NCBI GenBank assembly: GCA_963697805.1
Contig: CAVOPB010000002.1
Coordinates: 496,001 to 560,000 of the forward strand
Direction of reading: 5' to 3'
Length of the DNA: 64,000 bases
Source: VRUE01 sp963697805
Lineage (GTDB): Bacteria > Actinomycetota > Thermoleophilia > Solirubrobacterales > 70-9
Position numbers and translations under genes: made by a program. Of the stretch, positions 1 through 9,115 are shown piece by piece. Below the pieces are notes generated by a model. That model was not told where the DNA came from, did no database searches, and worked only from the letters and a program-made list of their open reading frames with translations. How positions within the stretch are numbered: position 1 is the first letter of the stretch; every line of letters begins with the position of its first letter.

Positions 1-3000
1 GTAGCGGATTCCGAGGATCCGGCCCGGCGTTTCGCTGGTGAACTTGACCCCCAGCTCGACCGAGCCCGAATCGTCCACGTCGGGATCCGAGGGGATGGCC
101 TGCTCGAAGATCGAGGCCCGGGGTATGACTGCGCTTGATATGGCCGACGGCGGGCTCGTTCCGGCGCCGTTTATCGCGGTGGCGGTGAAGCCGTAGGCGG
201 TGCCATTGGTCAACCCGTTCACCAGCGCCGTCGTGGTCAGTCCCGAGACCGTCGTCGGCGTTTGAGCGGTGGCGCCGACATATGGGGTGATCCGGTAGCT
301 GGTGATCGCGCCGCCTCCGCCCGTCGGCGCCGCCCAGCTCACCAATGCGCTCTGGTTACGGGGTTCCGCCGTGACCGCGGTCGGTGCGTTCGGCTGGGCC
401 GCCGTGGTCGGAGTGACGGCGTTGGACGCGGCCGAATCCGGACCGGTCCCGATCCCGTTCACCGCCGCGACCTTGAAGGTGTACGCGGTGCCGACGGTCA
501 GGCCGGTGATCGTCCGCGAAGTGGCGGGCGCTGCGACGGTGACCGGGGTTTGGGCGGTGGTCCCGATGTAGGGGGTGACGCGGTAGCTGGTGATCGCGCT
601 GCCGCCGTCGCTCGCCGGCGCCGTCCAGTTCACGGTCGCCTGTTCCTGGCCGGCGGTGGCGCTGACATTGGTGACCTGGCCCGGTGCCTGCGCCGAGGCT
701 GTCGGGGTGAACAGGACGTCGACCCAGTAGTTGGAGGATTGGTAGGTGTTGGTCGGGAACCGGGCCGTGCTGCCGTAGATGAAAAGGCCGTTGACGCTGG
801 TGCTGTTCGCAAGCGCGTGCAACGGTGCGTTGTCGACGCCGGCCGCCAGGGTCGGGCCATTGACCGAGTAGCGCCCCCGCGGGGCGAGGTAGCCGGCGAC
901 ATAGGTCGTGTTCGGCTGGATCGAGACCGGGCTCGTGAATTTCATCTGCTGCCAGCCGGAGGCGGTCTCGCCGGTGAAGTTGGCCTGGGCGAGAAGGGTT
1001 CCGGTGGAGCTCCAGAGGCTGCCGACGTGGGTGCCGGTGTTGGCCGCGGATTTGTAGAAGCGGACGCCGTTGATCGTCCCCGCGAGGTCGCTGCGGAACT
1101 TGACCCCGAGCTCGACCGCGCTGCCGTCACCGGAATCGACGGTCCCGGGAGTGGCGAGGTCGAAGATCGTCGCGTAGGGGGTGATCGCGGTCGAGGCCGC
1201 GGACTCGGGCCCGGGGCCGGCGGCGTTGATCGCCGCGACCGTGAATGTGTAGGCGGTGCCGTTGTTGAGGCCACCGACGCTCGCCGAGGTCGCGCTCGAG
1301 CCGGTGGTCGTCGCGGGCTGCGCTGTGGTGCCGATGTAGGGGGTGACGCGGTAGCTCGTGATCGCGCTGCCGCCGTCGCTCGCGGGCGCCGTCCAGCTGA
1401 GCTGTGCGCCGGAACTCTTGGCGGTGGCTGTAAGCGCGGTCGGCGCGCCCGGAGGATTGGAAATGGTCGGGGTGACCGCGTTGGACGCGGCCGAATCGGG
1501 CCCGGTCCCGACTGCGTTGATCGCCGCGACCTTGAAGGTGTAGGCGGTGCCGCCGGTCAACCCGGTGATCGTTTTCGAGCTCGCCGGGGCGGTGACGCTG
1601 ACCGCGGTCTGGGCGGTTGTGCCGATGTAGGGGGTGACGCGGTAGCTCGTGATCACGCTGCCACCGTCGCTTGCCGGCGCCGTCCAGTTGACCGTCGCCT
1701 GCAGCGCTCCGGCGGTGGCGGCGACTCCCGTCGGGGCGCCCGGCGGGCTGGGCGCGGTCGGGGTGACGGCGTTCGAGGGTGTGGACTCAGGCCCGGCGCC
1801 GATCGTGTTGATTGCCGTGACGGTGAAGGTGTAGGGGGTGCCGCCGGTCAACCCGGTGATGGTCTTGGAGGTCGCCGGCGCGGTCACCGAGACCGGGGTC
1901 TGGGCGGTGGAGCCGATGTAGGGGGTGACCCGGTAGCTCGTGATCGCGCCATCGCCTTCGCTCGCGGGGGCGGTCCAGCTCACTGTCGCCTGTTCCTGGC
2001 CTGCCGTCGCGCTCACCGCCGTCGGGGCGCCCGGCGGGCTGGGCGCGGTTGGGGTGACTGAGTTGGACGCGGCCGAATCGGGCCCGGCGCCGATCGCGTT
2101 GATCGCGGCGACGGTGAAGGTGTAGGCGGTGCCGGCGGTGAGGCCGGTGATCACCTTCGAGGTTGCGGGCGCGGTGACGGAGATCGGGGTCTGGGCCGCG
2201 GCGCCGATGTAGGGGGTGACCCGGTAGCTGGTGATCGCGCTGCCGCCGTTGCTCGCCGGAGCGGTCCAGCTCACCGTCGCCTGTTCTTTGCCGGCGGTTG
2301 CGCTGACCCCGGTGACCTGACCTGGGGGCTGTGGTGGCGCGGTCGGGGTGACCGAGTTGGACGCGGCCGAATCGGGCCCGGTCCCGATCGCGTTGATCGC
2401 GGCAACGGTGAAGGTGTAGGCGGTGCCGGCGGTGAGGCCGGTGATCACCTTCGAGCTCGCGGGCGCGGTGACGGAGATCGGGGTCTGGGCCGCGGCGCCG
2501 ATGTAGGGGGTGACCCGGTAGCTGGTGATCGCGCTCCCGCCGTTGCTCGCCGGAGCGGTCCAGTTGACGGTCGCCTGTTCCTGGCCCGCCGCTGCGCTGA
2601 CCGCCGTGGGTGTGCCCGGCGGGGTCGGCGCGGTTGGGGTCACCGCGTTGGAGGCGGCGGACTCAGGCCCGGCGCCGATCGCGTTGATTGCCGCGACGGT
2701 GAATGTGTAGGTGGTTCCGCCGGTTAGGCCCGTGATCACCTTCGAGGTCGCGGGTGCGGTGACGGCGACCGGAGTCTGGGCGGCCGTGCCGATGTAGGGG
2801 GTGATTCGGTAGCTCGTGATCGGGCCACCGCCTTCGCTCGCGGGCGCGGTCCAGTTCACGGTCGCCTGTTCCTGGCCGGCGGTGGCATTGACCGCCGTCG
2901 GGGCACCGGGCGGGCTCGGCGCCGTCGGGGTGACGGCATTGGAGGCCGACGAGTCAGGCCCTGGACCGACCGCGTTTACCGCCGCGACCTTGAAGGTGTA

Positions 3001-6000
3001 GGCGGTGCCCGCGGCGAGCCCGGTGATCGTCTTCGACGTCGCCGGGGCGGGAACGCTGAGTGCCGTCTGGGCGGTCGTGCCGATGTAGGGAGTCACCCGG
3101 TAGCTCGTGATCGAGCTGCCACCATCGCTCGCCGGCGCCGTCCAGTTCACGGTCGCCTGTTCCTGGCCTGCCGTCGCGCTGACCGCGGTCGGGGCGCCCG
3201 GCGGGTTGGGCGCGGTCGGGGTGACCGAGTTGGACGCTGCTGAATCGGGCCCGGTTCCGATCGCGTTCAAGGCGGCGACCTTGAAGGTGTAGGGCGTTCC
3301 GGCACTGAGCCCGGTGATCGTCTTCGAGCTCGCCGGCGCGGTGACGCTGACCGGGGTCTGGGCGGTCGTGCCGATGTAGGGAGTCACCCGGTAGCTCGTG
3401 ATCGCGCTGCCACCGTCGCTCGCCGGCGCCGTCCAGTTGACCGTCGCCTGTTCCTGGCCGGCGCTGGCGCTGACCCCGGTCACCTGGCCCGGTGGCTGTG
3501 TCGGGACGCTCGGCGCGAACAGCACGTCGACCCAGTAGTTGGAGGCCTGGTAGGTGTTGGTCGGGAACCGGGCCGTGGTGCCGTAGATGTAGACGCCGTT
3601 GGCGCTCACGCTGTTCGCCAGCGCATGCAACGGCGGGTTGTCGACAGCAGCGGCGAGGGTTGGGCCGTTGACCGAATAGTGGCCGTTCGGAGCGAGGTAG
3701 CCCGCGACGTAGGTCGTGTTCGGCTGGACCGCGACCGGGCTCGAGAACGTCACCTGCTGCCACCCGCTGGAGCTCTCCCCGGTGAAGTTGGCCTGGGCGA
3801 GGAGGGTGCCGGTGGAGCTCCAGAGACTGCCGACGTGGGTGCCCGTGTTGGCCGCGGCCTTGTAGAAGCGGATGCCGTTGATCGTGCCGGCGACGTCGCT
3901 GCGGAACTTGACCCCGAGCTCGACTCCGCTGCCGTCGCCGGAATCGACCGTTCCGGGCGTCGCGAGGTCGAAGATCGCCGCGTAGGGGGTGACCGCGCTC
4001 GATGCCGCCGAATCCGGCCCGGGGCCGCCGGCGTTGATCGCGGCGACCCTGAAGGTGTAGGTCGTGCCGTTGATGAGGCCACCGACGCTCGCCGAGGTCG
4101 CGCTCGAGCCGGTCGTCGTCGCGGTCTGGGCGACGGTTCCGATGTATGGGGTCACCCGGTAGCTGGTTATCGCGCTGCCGCCGTCGCTCACCGGCGCGGT
4201 CCAGCTGAGCTGTGCGCCCGAGCTCTTGGCGGTGGCGCTGAGCGCGGTCGGAGCCCCGGGCGGGTTGGCTGCCGTCGGGGTGACTGCGTTCGAGGGAGCC
4301 GAGTCCGGTCCGGGGCCGAGGCCATTGATCGCCGCGACCTTGAAGGTGTAGGCGGTACCGGCGCTGAGCCCGGTGATCACCGTCGAGGTTGCCGGTGCGG
4401 TCACCGAGATCGGGGTCTGGGCGACGGCTCCGATGTATGGGGTCACCCGGTAGCTGGTGATCGCGCTGCCGCCGTCGCCGGCCGGCGCAATCCAGTTGAC
4501 GGTCGCCTGCAGCGCCCCCGCGGTCGCGGTGACCCCGGTCGGTGCCCCCGGTGGGTTTGGCGTCGTCGGGGTCACCGGGTTGGAGGCGACCGAGTCGGGC
4601 CCGGGCCCGATCGCGTTGACTGCGGTGACCTTGAAGGTGTATGTCGTGCCGCCGACGAGGCCGGTGATCGTCTTCGAGGTCGCCGGGGCAGGAACGCTGA
4701 CCGGAGTCTGGGCGCTTGCCCCGATGTAGGGAGTGACCAGGTAGCTCGCCGGGGACCCGCCAGTTGCGGGCGGCGTCCAGTTGACGGTCGCCTCCAGAGC
4801 CCCTGCGGTTGCGCTCACCCCGGTCACTTGTCCGGGCGGCTGCGACGGGCCGGTCGGGTTGAAGATCACGTCGACCCAGTAGTTCTCCGCCTGGTAGCTG
4901 TTCTGCGGGAAGGTGCTGCCTTCGGTGTACTGGTACAGGCCGTTGCCGTTACCGGTGTCGGGCAGCACGTGGAGTGGGGGGCTGGTGTCGAGAAAGTCGG
5001 GGCCGACCGCCGGCGGATGCTCGACGGCGAACTCGGTCGACGAGTAATGCCCGTTGGGAGCGAAATAGGCGGCGACATAGGTCGTGTTCGGCTGGATCGC
5101 GACGGGGCTCGAGAAGGTCACCTGCTGCCAGCCGCTGGAGGTCTCGCCGGAGAAGTTCGCCTGCGCCAGGAGGGTCCCGGAGCTGGTCCAGAGGCTGCCG
5201 ACGTGGGTGCCGGTGTTTTTCGCCGACTTGTAGAAGCGGATCCCGTTGATCGTGCCGGCGGTGTCGCTGCGGAACTTGATGCCGAGCTCGACCGAGCCCC
5301 CGTCTTCTGAATCGACCTTGGCCGGCGTCGTCCCGGTGAAGATCGAGCAGGGGCAGGAGACGGAGGCCGTCCTCGGGGCGCTGGCCGTGCCGATGTTGCC
5401 GGAGTCGTCGACCGCGCGCGCCCTGATCGTCGTCGAGGGGTTGCCGTGGACGATCCAGGGGTAGGTCCACGAGGAGGTTCCGTTCGCCGTATGCCAGGTC
5501 GCCCCTCCGTCTGTAGAGACCTCCACCGCGGCGACGGCCCCGCCCGTATCCGTTGCCGTGCCGGAGATCGTCGCCGTGTTGCCGTCGCTGAGCGCGGCAC
5601 CGTCGGCTGGAGAGCTGACGGTGGCGGTCGGCGGGGTGGTGTCGGTCGTGCGGGCGGTCGCGATCAGAGGAGCTTCCAGGGTCGCCGGCTGCGCACCCAT
5701 GTCCGCGAGCACGTTGACCGTCGCCTGCTGCATGTTCGGGTCCGGTTCGTTGCCGTCGGGCCCGCTGTTGTTCCAGGCGTTGGTGACGTCGAGGCCCCAG
5801 GACCATTGAACCGTTCCGGCACCGAACACCAGGGCCCCGCTCGGCGCCCGGTAGAGGGAGAGGCTGTGGGTCGCGGTGACGGGATCTTCGACTTCGGAGC
5901 CGTAGTCGGTGAACGCCTGTATCCCCGCGACTGTCGTCGACGAAAGCGAGATTCGGCCCGGCGGGCGGAAGCCGTTGTCCGGGTTGACGTCCCACTCGTA

Positions 6001-7296
6001 CCCCAGCGTCCCGGTTTCCGGGGCGAGGGTCAGCGTCTGTCCAGAGTTCAGTTTCGAGACCGCCGTGTTCCGCCAGAAGCGGAGGTTTGCGAAGGTGCCG
6101 GGGACCTTGATCGTCGAGGTCCCCGAGTTGACGAGGAAGAGCTGGCCGCTGAGGCTGTTCTCCGGTCGCCCGGCGTCGCCCGGCGGGCTGAAACGGGGGT
6201 CGCGCCAGGTCGGCGTCGTGACGGTCGGGCCGAGCGGGTCGACCGGCGTCGCAAAGTGGGTGTCCTTGTAGTCGACGAGGGTCCGGTACGACGTGTTCGA
6301 CCCATCGGAGCTGTTTGCCCAGCGCGTCTTCCAGAAGACCTCGTTGCCGCTGAAGAAGGCCAGGCTGACGCCCGCCGCGCGCGCCGCCTCGACACCTTGG
6401 CGTTCGCCCGCGGACCAGTACTCGTCATGGCCGCTCGAGATGAAGACCCTGTGGTTTTGCAGTAGCGACCCGTTCGAATCGAGGTCCCTGCCGGAGACGT
6501 AACTGAGGTCATAGCCGTTTCGCTCGAGGAATCGAATCAGCTGGTACTCGGCGTAGAAGGGGTCCGAGAACCCGGCGTCGGTCGAGAGTGTCCCGTCAAA
6601 GGGCCGGTTGTAGGAGACCGCGTAGGCCGCCTTGTATCCCTCCGGTTCGCCGGGCGGGCAGGCCACCGTGCACGAGTAGAGGCTGTTGCCGCCGTAGGCG
6701 TTGTACGCCTGCCAGGTCGTGTCGGCGGTCTTGAGGACGAGGTCGGAGTGGCTCGAGTCGTCGCGGACGACGAAGAAGATCTGGCTCTCGCCGCCGGTGT
6801 CGTTTCGCACCAGATGGGCGATGTAGAGGCCCGAGACCGCCGTCGAGGGCACCGTCCATGAGGCCGAGACCCCCCAGTTGCCGCATTCGACCAGACCGGT
6901 GGAGCTGGTCGTTGTGCAATTTGGCTGGGTCTGCGGGAGGGTCGCCGACGGTTTGATGTTCGACTGGATCAACCGCGCTCCGTCGCCGCCGTAGTACCCA
7001 AGTCGAAGGATGTCGATGTGGTACGAGCTCGCCGGCGTCTTGATCTTGAAGTTGACCGTCTGGCCGACGTTGACGCTCATCTGCGTTGCGAACCCCTGGA
7101 TCGTCGAATCGCCGATCCCGTTCACCTGCCAGTCGGACGGGGCGTCGCCGGGTTTCGTGTTCTCGCAGGCGACCGCGTTGGTCACCGGCGGGGTGCAGGG
7201 GTCAGCAGCGAATGCGTGGGCGCTTCCCAGCCCCGTGACCATCACGATCGTGAGCAGCGGAACCGGGAGCAGACGGAATGCTCTGAGACTTCTCAT
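1..7296 (-). CDS. Giant secreted DMFA2-like / DUF4082 / fibronectin-III repeat protein (3' end off the window)
   Basis: The minus frame from ATG 7296 appears open to base 1, giving at least 2432 codons with the C-terminus missing. Residues 1-30 form a signal peptide (MRSLRAFRLLPVPLLTIVMV, then an AHAFA cleavage region). Residues about 40-550 resemble the C-terminal domain of the N,N-dimethylformamidase large subunit (LGYYGGDGARL, SSGHDEYWS, TLGYEWDVN), followed by an Ig-like Ca-binding type repeat (about 552-632). Then come DUF4082 modules (about 640-812, 1100-1265, 2040-2200 and a fourth cut by base 1; motif VELGVKFRSD) separated by blocks of 3, 8 and 2 Fn3 domains (motif AITSYRVTPYIGTTAQT). 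The architecture is that of an exported carbohydrate- or surface-binding protein. The DMFA-like domain in such proteins is usually not shown to be a formamidase, so I assign no enzyme activity. It lies 60 nt downstream of the same-strand oxidase gene. Confidence 0.88.
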   Translation of the reverse strand, partial: MRSLRAFRLLPVPLLTIVMVTGLGSAHAFAADPCTPPVTNAVACENTKPGDAPSDWQVNGIGDSTIQGFATQMSVNVGQTVNFKIKTPASSYHIDILRLGYYGGDGARLIQSNIKPSATLPQTQPNCTTTSSTGLVECGNWGVSASWTVPSTAVSGLYIAHLVRNDTGGESQIFFVVRDDSSHSDLVLKTADTTWQAYNAYGGNSLYSCTVACPPGEPEGYKAAYAVSYNRPFDGTLSTDAGFSDPFYAEYQLIRFLERNGYDLSYVSGRDLDSNGSLLQNHRVFISSGHDEYWSAGERQGVEAARAAGVSLAFFSGNEVFWKTRWANSSDGSNTSYRTLVDYKDTHFATPVDPLGPTVTTPTWRDPRFSPPGDAGRPENSLSGQLFLVNSGTSTIKVPGTFANLRFWRNTAVSKLNSGQTLTLAPETGTLGYEWDVNPDNGFRPPGRISLSSTTVAGIQAFTDYGSEVEDPVTATHSLSLYRAPSGALVFGAGTVQWSWGLDVTNAWNNSGPDGNEPDPNMQQATVNVLADMGAQPATLEAPLIATARTTDTTPPTATVSSPADGAALSDGNTATISGTATDTGGAVAAVEVSTDGGATWHTANGTSSWTYPWIVHGNPSTTIRARAVDDSGNIGTASAPRTASVSCPCSIFTGTTPAKVDSEDGGSVELGIKFRSDTAGTINGIRFYKSAKNTGTHVGSLWTSSGTLLAQANFSGETSSGWQQVTFSSPVAIQPNTTYVAAYFAPNGHYSSTEFAVEHPPAVGPDFLDTSPPLHVLPDTGNGNGLYQYTEGSTFPQNSYQAENYWVDVIFNPTGPSQPPGQVTGVSATAGALEATVNWTPPATGGSPASYLVTPYIGASAQTPVSVPAPATSKTITGLVGGTTYTFKVTAVNAIGPGPDSVASNPVTPTTPNPPGAPTGVTATAGALQATVNWIAPAGDGGSAITSYRVTPYIGAVAQTPISVTAPATSTVITGLSAGTAYTFKVAAINGLGPGPDSAPSNAVTPTAANPPGAPTALSATAKSSGAQLSWTAPVSDGGSAITSYRVTPYIGTVAQTATTTGSSATSASVGGLINGTTYTFRVAAINAGGPGPDSAASSAVTPYAAIFDLATPGTVDSGDGSGVELGVKFRSDVAGTINGIRFYKAAANTGTHVGSLWSSTGTLLAQANFTGESSSGWQQVTFSSPVAVQPNTTYVAGYLAPNGHYSVNGPTLAAAVDNPPLHALANSVSANGVYIYGTTARFPTNTYQASNYWVDVLFAPSVPTQPPGQVTGVSASAGQEQATVNWTAPASDGGSAITSYRVTPYIGTTAQTPVSVTAPASSKTITGLSAGTPYTFKVAALNAIGTGPDSAASNSVTPTAPNPPGAPTAVSATAGQEQATVNWTAPASDGGSSITSYRVTPYIGTTAQTALSVPAPATSKTITGLAAGTAYTFKVAAVNAVGPGPDSSASNAVTPTAPSPPGAPTAVNATAGQEQATVNWTAPASEGGGPITSYRITPYIGTAAQTPVAVTAPATSKVITGLTGGTTYTFTVAAINAIGAGPESAASNAVTPTAPTPPGTPTAVSAAAGQEQATVNWTAPASNGGSAITSYRVTPYIGAAAQTPISVTAPASSKVITGLTAGTAYTFTVAAINAIGTGPDSAASNSVTPTAPPQPPGQVTGVSATAGKEQATVSWTAPASNGGSAITSYRVTPYIGAAAQTPISVTAPATSKVITGLTAGTAYTFTVAAINAIGAGPDSAASNSVTPTAPSPPGAPTAVSATAGQEQATVSWTAPASEGDGAITSYRVTPYIGSTAQTPVSVTAPATSKTITGLTGGTPYTFTVTAINTIGAGPESTPSNAVTPTAPSPPGAPTGVAATAGALQATVNWTAPASDGGSVITSYRVTPYIGTTAQTAVSVTAPASSKTITGLTGGTAYTFKVAAINAVGTGPDSAASNAVTPTISNPPGAPTALTATAKSSGAQLSWTAPASDGGSAITSYRVTPYIGTTAQPATTTGSSATSASVGGLNNGTAYTFTVAAINAAGPGPESAASTAITPYATIFDLATPGTVDSGDGSAVELGVKFRSDLAGTINGVRFYKSAANTGTHVGSLWSSTGTLLAQANFTGETASGWQQMKFTSPVSIQPNTTYVAGYLAPRGRYSVNGPTLAAGVDNAPLHALANSTSVNGLFIYGSTARFPTNTYQSSNYWVDVLFTPTASAQAPGQVTNVSATAGQEQATVNWTAPASDGGSAITSYRVTPYIGTTAQTPVTVAAPATSRTITGLTVGTAYTFKVAAVNGIGTGPDSAASNAVTPTTAAQPNAPTAVTAEPRNQSALVSWAAPTGGGGAITSYRITPYVGATAQTPTTVSGLTTTALVNGLTNGTAYGFTATAINGAGTSPPSAISSAVIPRASIFEQAIPSDPDVDDSGSVELGVKFTSETPGRILGIRY
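1190..3490 (-). repeat. Tandem Fn3-coding repeat array, period about 291 bp
   Basis: Eight consecutive Fn3 modules of about 97 codons lie head to tail inside the giant gene. Equivalent positions recur every 291 bp (one step is 294 bp). Adjacent units are nearly identical at the DNA level: the roughly 170-bp segment from 2101 and the one from 2395 differ at only a few positions, including silent sites. This points to recent duplication or gene conversion. Three more units lie at about 4000-4850 and two at about 120-690. Confidence 0.85.
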
Positions 7297-7356
7297 CCAT
7301 ATATGGAACGGCCTCGCGGAAGCCGAAGTTGCAGCCGCGAAAGTAGGAAATACGGC

Positions 7357-8577
7357 CTACTCGGCCAGTTCGTCGGCGATCAGCCGGGCCAGCGCGATCG
7401 ACGAGGTGGCGGCAGGGGAGGGAGCGTTGCGGACGTGGATCGCCCGCTCGGTGCGATGGATGACGAAGTCGTCGACGAGCCGGCCGTCGCGGCCGAGCGC
7501 CTGCGCCCGGATGCCGGCGGGACCGGCCTCGACCTTCGCTCCGCGCAGGCCGGGGACGAGGCGGGCCGCCTCGGAGACGAAGGACCGGCGGCTGGCCGCG
7601 TGCCGGATCTCCCGCGCGCCCGCCCGCCAATGCCGGGCGCCCATTCGCCAGGTCCCCGGCCAACCCACCGTCTCGGCGAGGTCACGGCCGCGCACCGTCC
7701 TCAGCCGGTAGGCATCCCGAGCCCCGACCATCAGCGCGCTGGGGCCGATCAGGACCTCATCGCCCAGGGTCCGGGTCAGGTGGGCGCCGAGGAACGGCAG
7801 CTCGGGATCCGGCACCGGGTAGACGTTGGCCCTCACCATCTCGGCCTCGGGCGCACGGAGCCGCAGGTAGCCACCGCGGAAGGGCACGATCCGAGGGTCG
7901 GCCGGGGCGCCACACCGGACCGCCAGCCGATCCGACCAGAGTCCGGCGCAGAAGACTGCCGCCGACGCCACGGTGGCCCCGCGCGAGTGCCGCAGCACGA
8001 TTCGATCCGAGCCGGGGTCCGCCATCTCCACGACAGTGCCCCGATGGATGGTCCCGCCGGCAGCGGCGACGTCCCCCGCGAAGGACTCGGCGACCCTGAC
8101 GAAGTCGACGACGCCGGTGGCCGGGGAGTGGATCGCGGCGACCCCGCGGGCATTCGGCTCGACATCCCCGATCTCCTCGGCGTTCAGCCGCCTCATGCCG
8201 GGAACCCCGTTCGCCCGGCCACGCCGCTCGAGGTCGTCGAGGCGCTCCAGCTCGGTCTCGTCGGTCGCGATCACCAACTTGCCGGAGCGCCGGTGGGGGA
8301 TCTCCCGCTCCTCGCAGTAGTCGTACATGGCACGCGCGCCGTCGACGCAGAGCTTCGCCTTCAGCGAGCCGGGCTTGTAGTAGATACCGGCATGGATGAC
8401 CCCACTGGAGCGACCGGTCTGGTGGTACCCCAGTCGCTCCTCGGCCTCGAGGACGCAGATCGCCGCTTCGGGATGCCGTCGGACGAGCTCCCTGGCGACC
8501 GCCGTCCCGAGAATGCCGCCGCCGACGACCGCGAGGTCGCACTCCGACGGGGGTTGGTCATCTCGATAGTCCGGCAT
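7357..8577 (-). CDS. lhgO: L-2-hydroxyglutarate oxidase (FAD-dependent, DAO family)
   Basis: A 406-aa protein with an N-terminal Rossmann motif VVGGGILGTAVARELVRRHP followed by the family signature HQTGRSSGVIHAGIYY and KAKLCVDGARAMYDYC, then GVVDFVRVAESFA and a C-terminal DAO fold. Members oxidise L-2-hydroxyglutarate to 2-oxoglutarate and pass electrons to oxygen or the quinone pool. A longer open frame extends to 8877, but that part lies over the divergent thioesterase gene and is non-homologous. ATG 8577 gives the usual length of about 400 aa. It is divergent from the thioesterase gene (67-bp gap holding both promoters) and lies upstream of the giant surface gene. Confidence 0.9.
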   Translation of the reverse strand: MPDYRDDQPPSECDLAVVGGGILGTAVARELVRRHPEAAICVLEAEERLGYHQTGRSSGVIHAGIYYKPGSLKAKLCVDGARAMYDYCEEREIPHRRSGKLVIATDETELERLDDLERRGRANGVPGMRRLNAEEIGDVEPNARGVAAIHSPATGVVDFVRVAESFAGDVAAAGGTIHRGTVVEMADPGSDRIVLRHSRGATVASAAVFCAGLWSDRLAVRCGAPADPRIVPFRGGYLRLRAPEAEMVRANVYPVPDPELPFLGAHLTRTLGDEVLIGPSALMVGARDAYRLRTVRGRDLAETVGWPGTWRMGARHWRAGAREIRHAASRRSFVSEAARLVPGLRGAKVEAGPAGIRAQALGRDGRLVDDFVIHRTERAIHVRNAPSPAATSSIALARLIADELAE

Positions 8578-8644
8578 CGGTTGCCGCGGCCGTGTCAGTG
8601 GCGGCGACAGCCGCAAGTCTGCCAGCCGATACGGTTCCGAGCCG

Positions 8645-9115
8645 ATGCCGGACTTCGACGCCATCGCCGCCGGGATGACCGAGGCGGTTCCGTTCGCCAA
8701 GTTCCTTGGCCTGGAGATCGAGATCGGCGAGGAAGAGGCGCTCGTGACCCTTCCGGAGCGCGCAGAGCTCACGAACCACGTCGGCTCGCAGCATGCCGGC
8801 GCACTCTTCACGGCGGCCGAGACCGCGTCCGGGGCAGCTTTCGTCGGCGCCTTTGCCGAGCGCCTCGGCGAGGTCACGCCGCTGACCCGCAGCGCCGAGA
8901 TCTCCTACGAGAAGATCGCCGACGGGCGGGTCGAGGCGCGGGCGACGCTCGGCGTCCCCGCCGCCGAGGCGCTCGAGACCCTCGACGCAGAGGGCAAGGT
9001 CGTTTTCCCCTGCGAGATCAGGCTCACCGACTCCGACTGCAGACAGGTCGCGAGCGCCACGGTCCAGTGGCCCGTCCGGCTCAACCAGCCGGCAGCCCAG
9101 GAGCAGGCGAGCTGA
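8645..9115 (+). CDS. Hotdog-fold thioesterase (PaaI/DUF4442-like)
   Basis: A 156-aa protein with the hotdog signature NHVGSQHAGALFTAAETASG followed by SAEISYEKIADGRVEARATL. This family hydrolyses acyl-CoA thioesters in the cytoplasm; the substrate cannot be inferred. There is no signal peptide. The start ATG 8645 follows the short divergent intergenic region. The stop TGA overlaps the ATG of the next gene (TGATG at 9113-9117), so the pair is probably translationally coupled even though the partner is a secreted protein. Confidence 0.82.
   Translation: MPDFDAIAAGMTEAVPFAKFLGLEIEIGEEEALVTLPERAELTNHVGSQHAGALFTAAETASGAAFVGAFAERLGEVTPLTRSAEISYEKIADGRVEARATLGVPAAEALETLDAEGKVVFPCEIRLTDSDCRQVASATVQWPVRLNQPAAQEQAS

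Noticed and set aside
1190..3490. Regular 291-bp repeats considered as CRISPR or satellite DNA
   Set aside because: The unit is a coding Fn3 module in one open frame, far too long for CRISPR and without unique spacers.
262..5310. Long plus-strand ORFs rich in GRDRVGRG-like repeats
   Set aside because: Antisense of the Fn3/DUF4082 gene; the periodicity mirrors the Fn3 repeats.
1..7296. Calling the giant protein an N,N-dimethylformamidase
   Set aside because: Only the DMFA2-like domain is present, fused to surface modules; the small subunit is absent and activity cannot be claimed.
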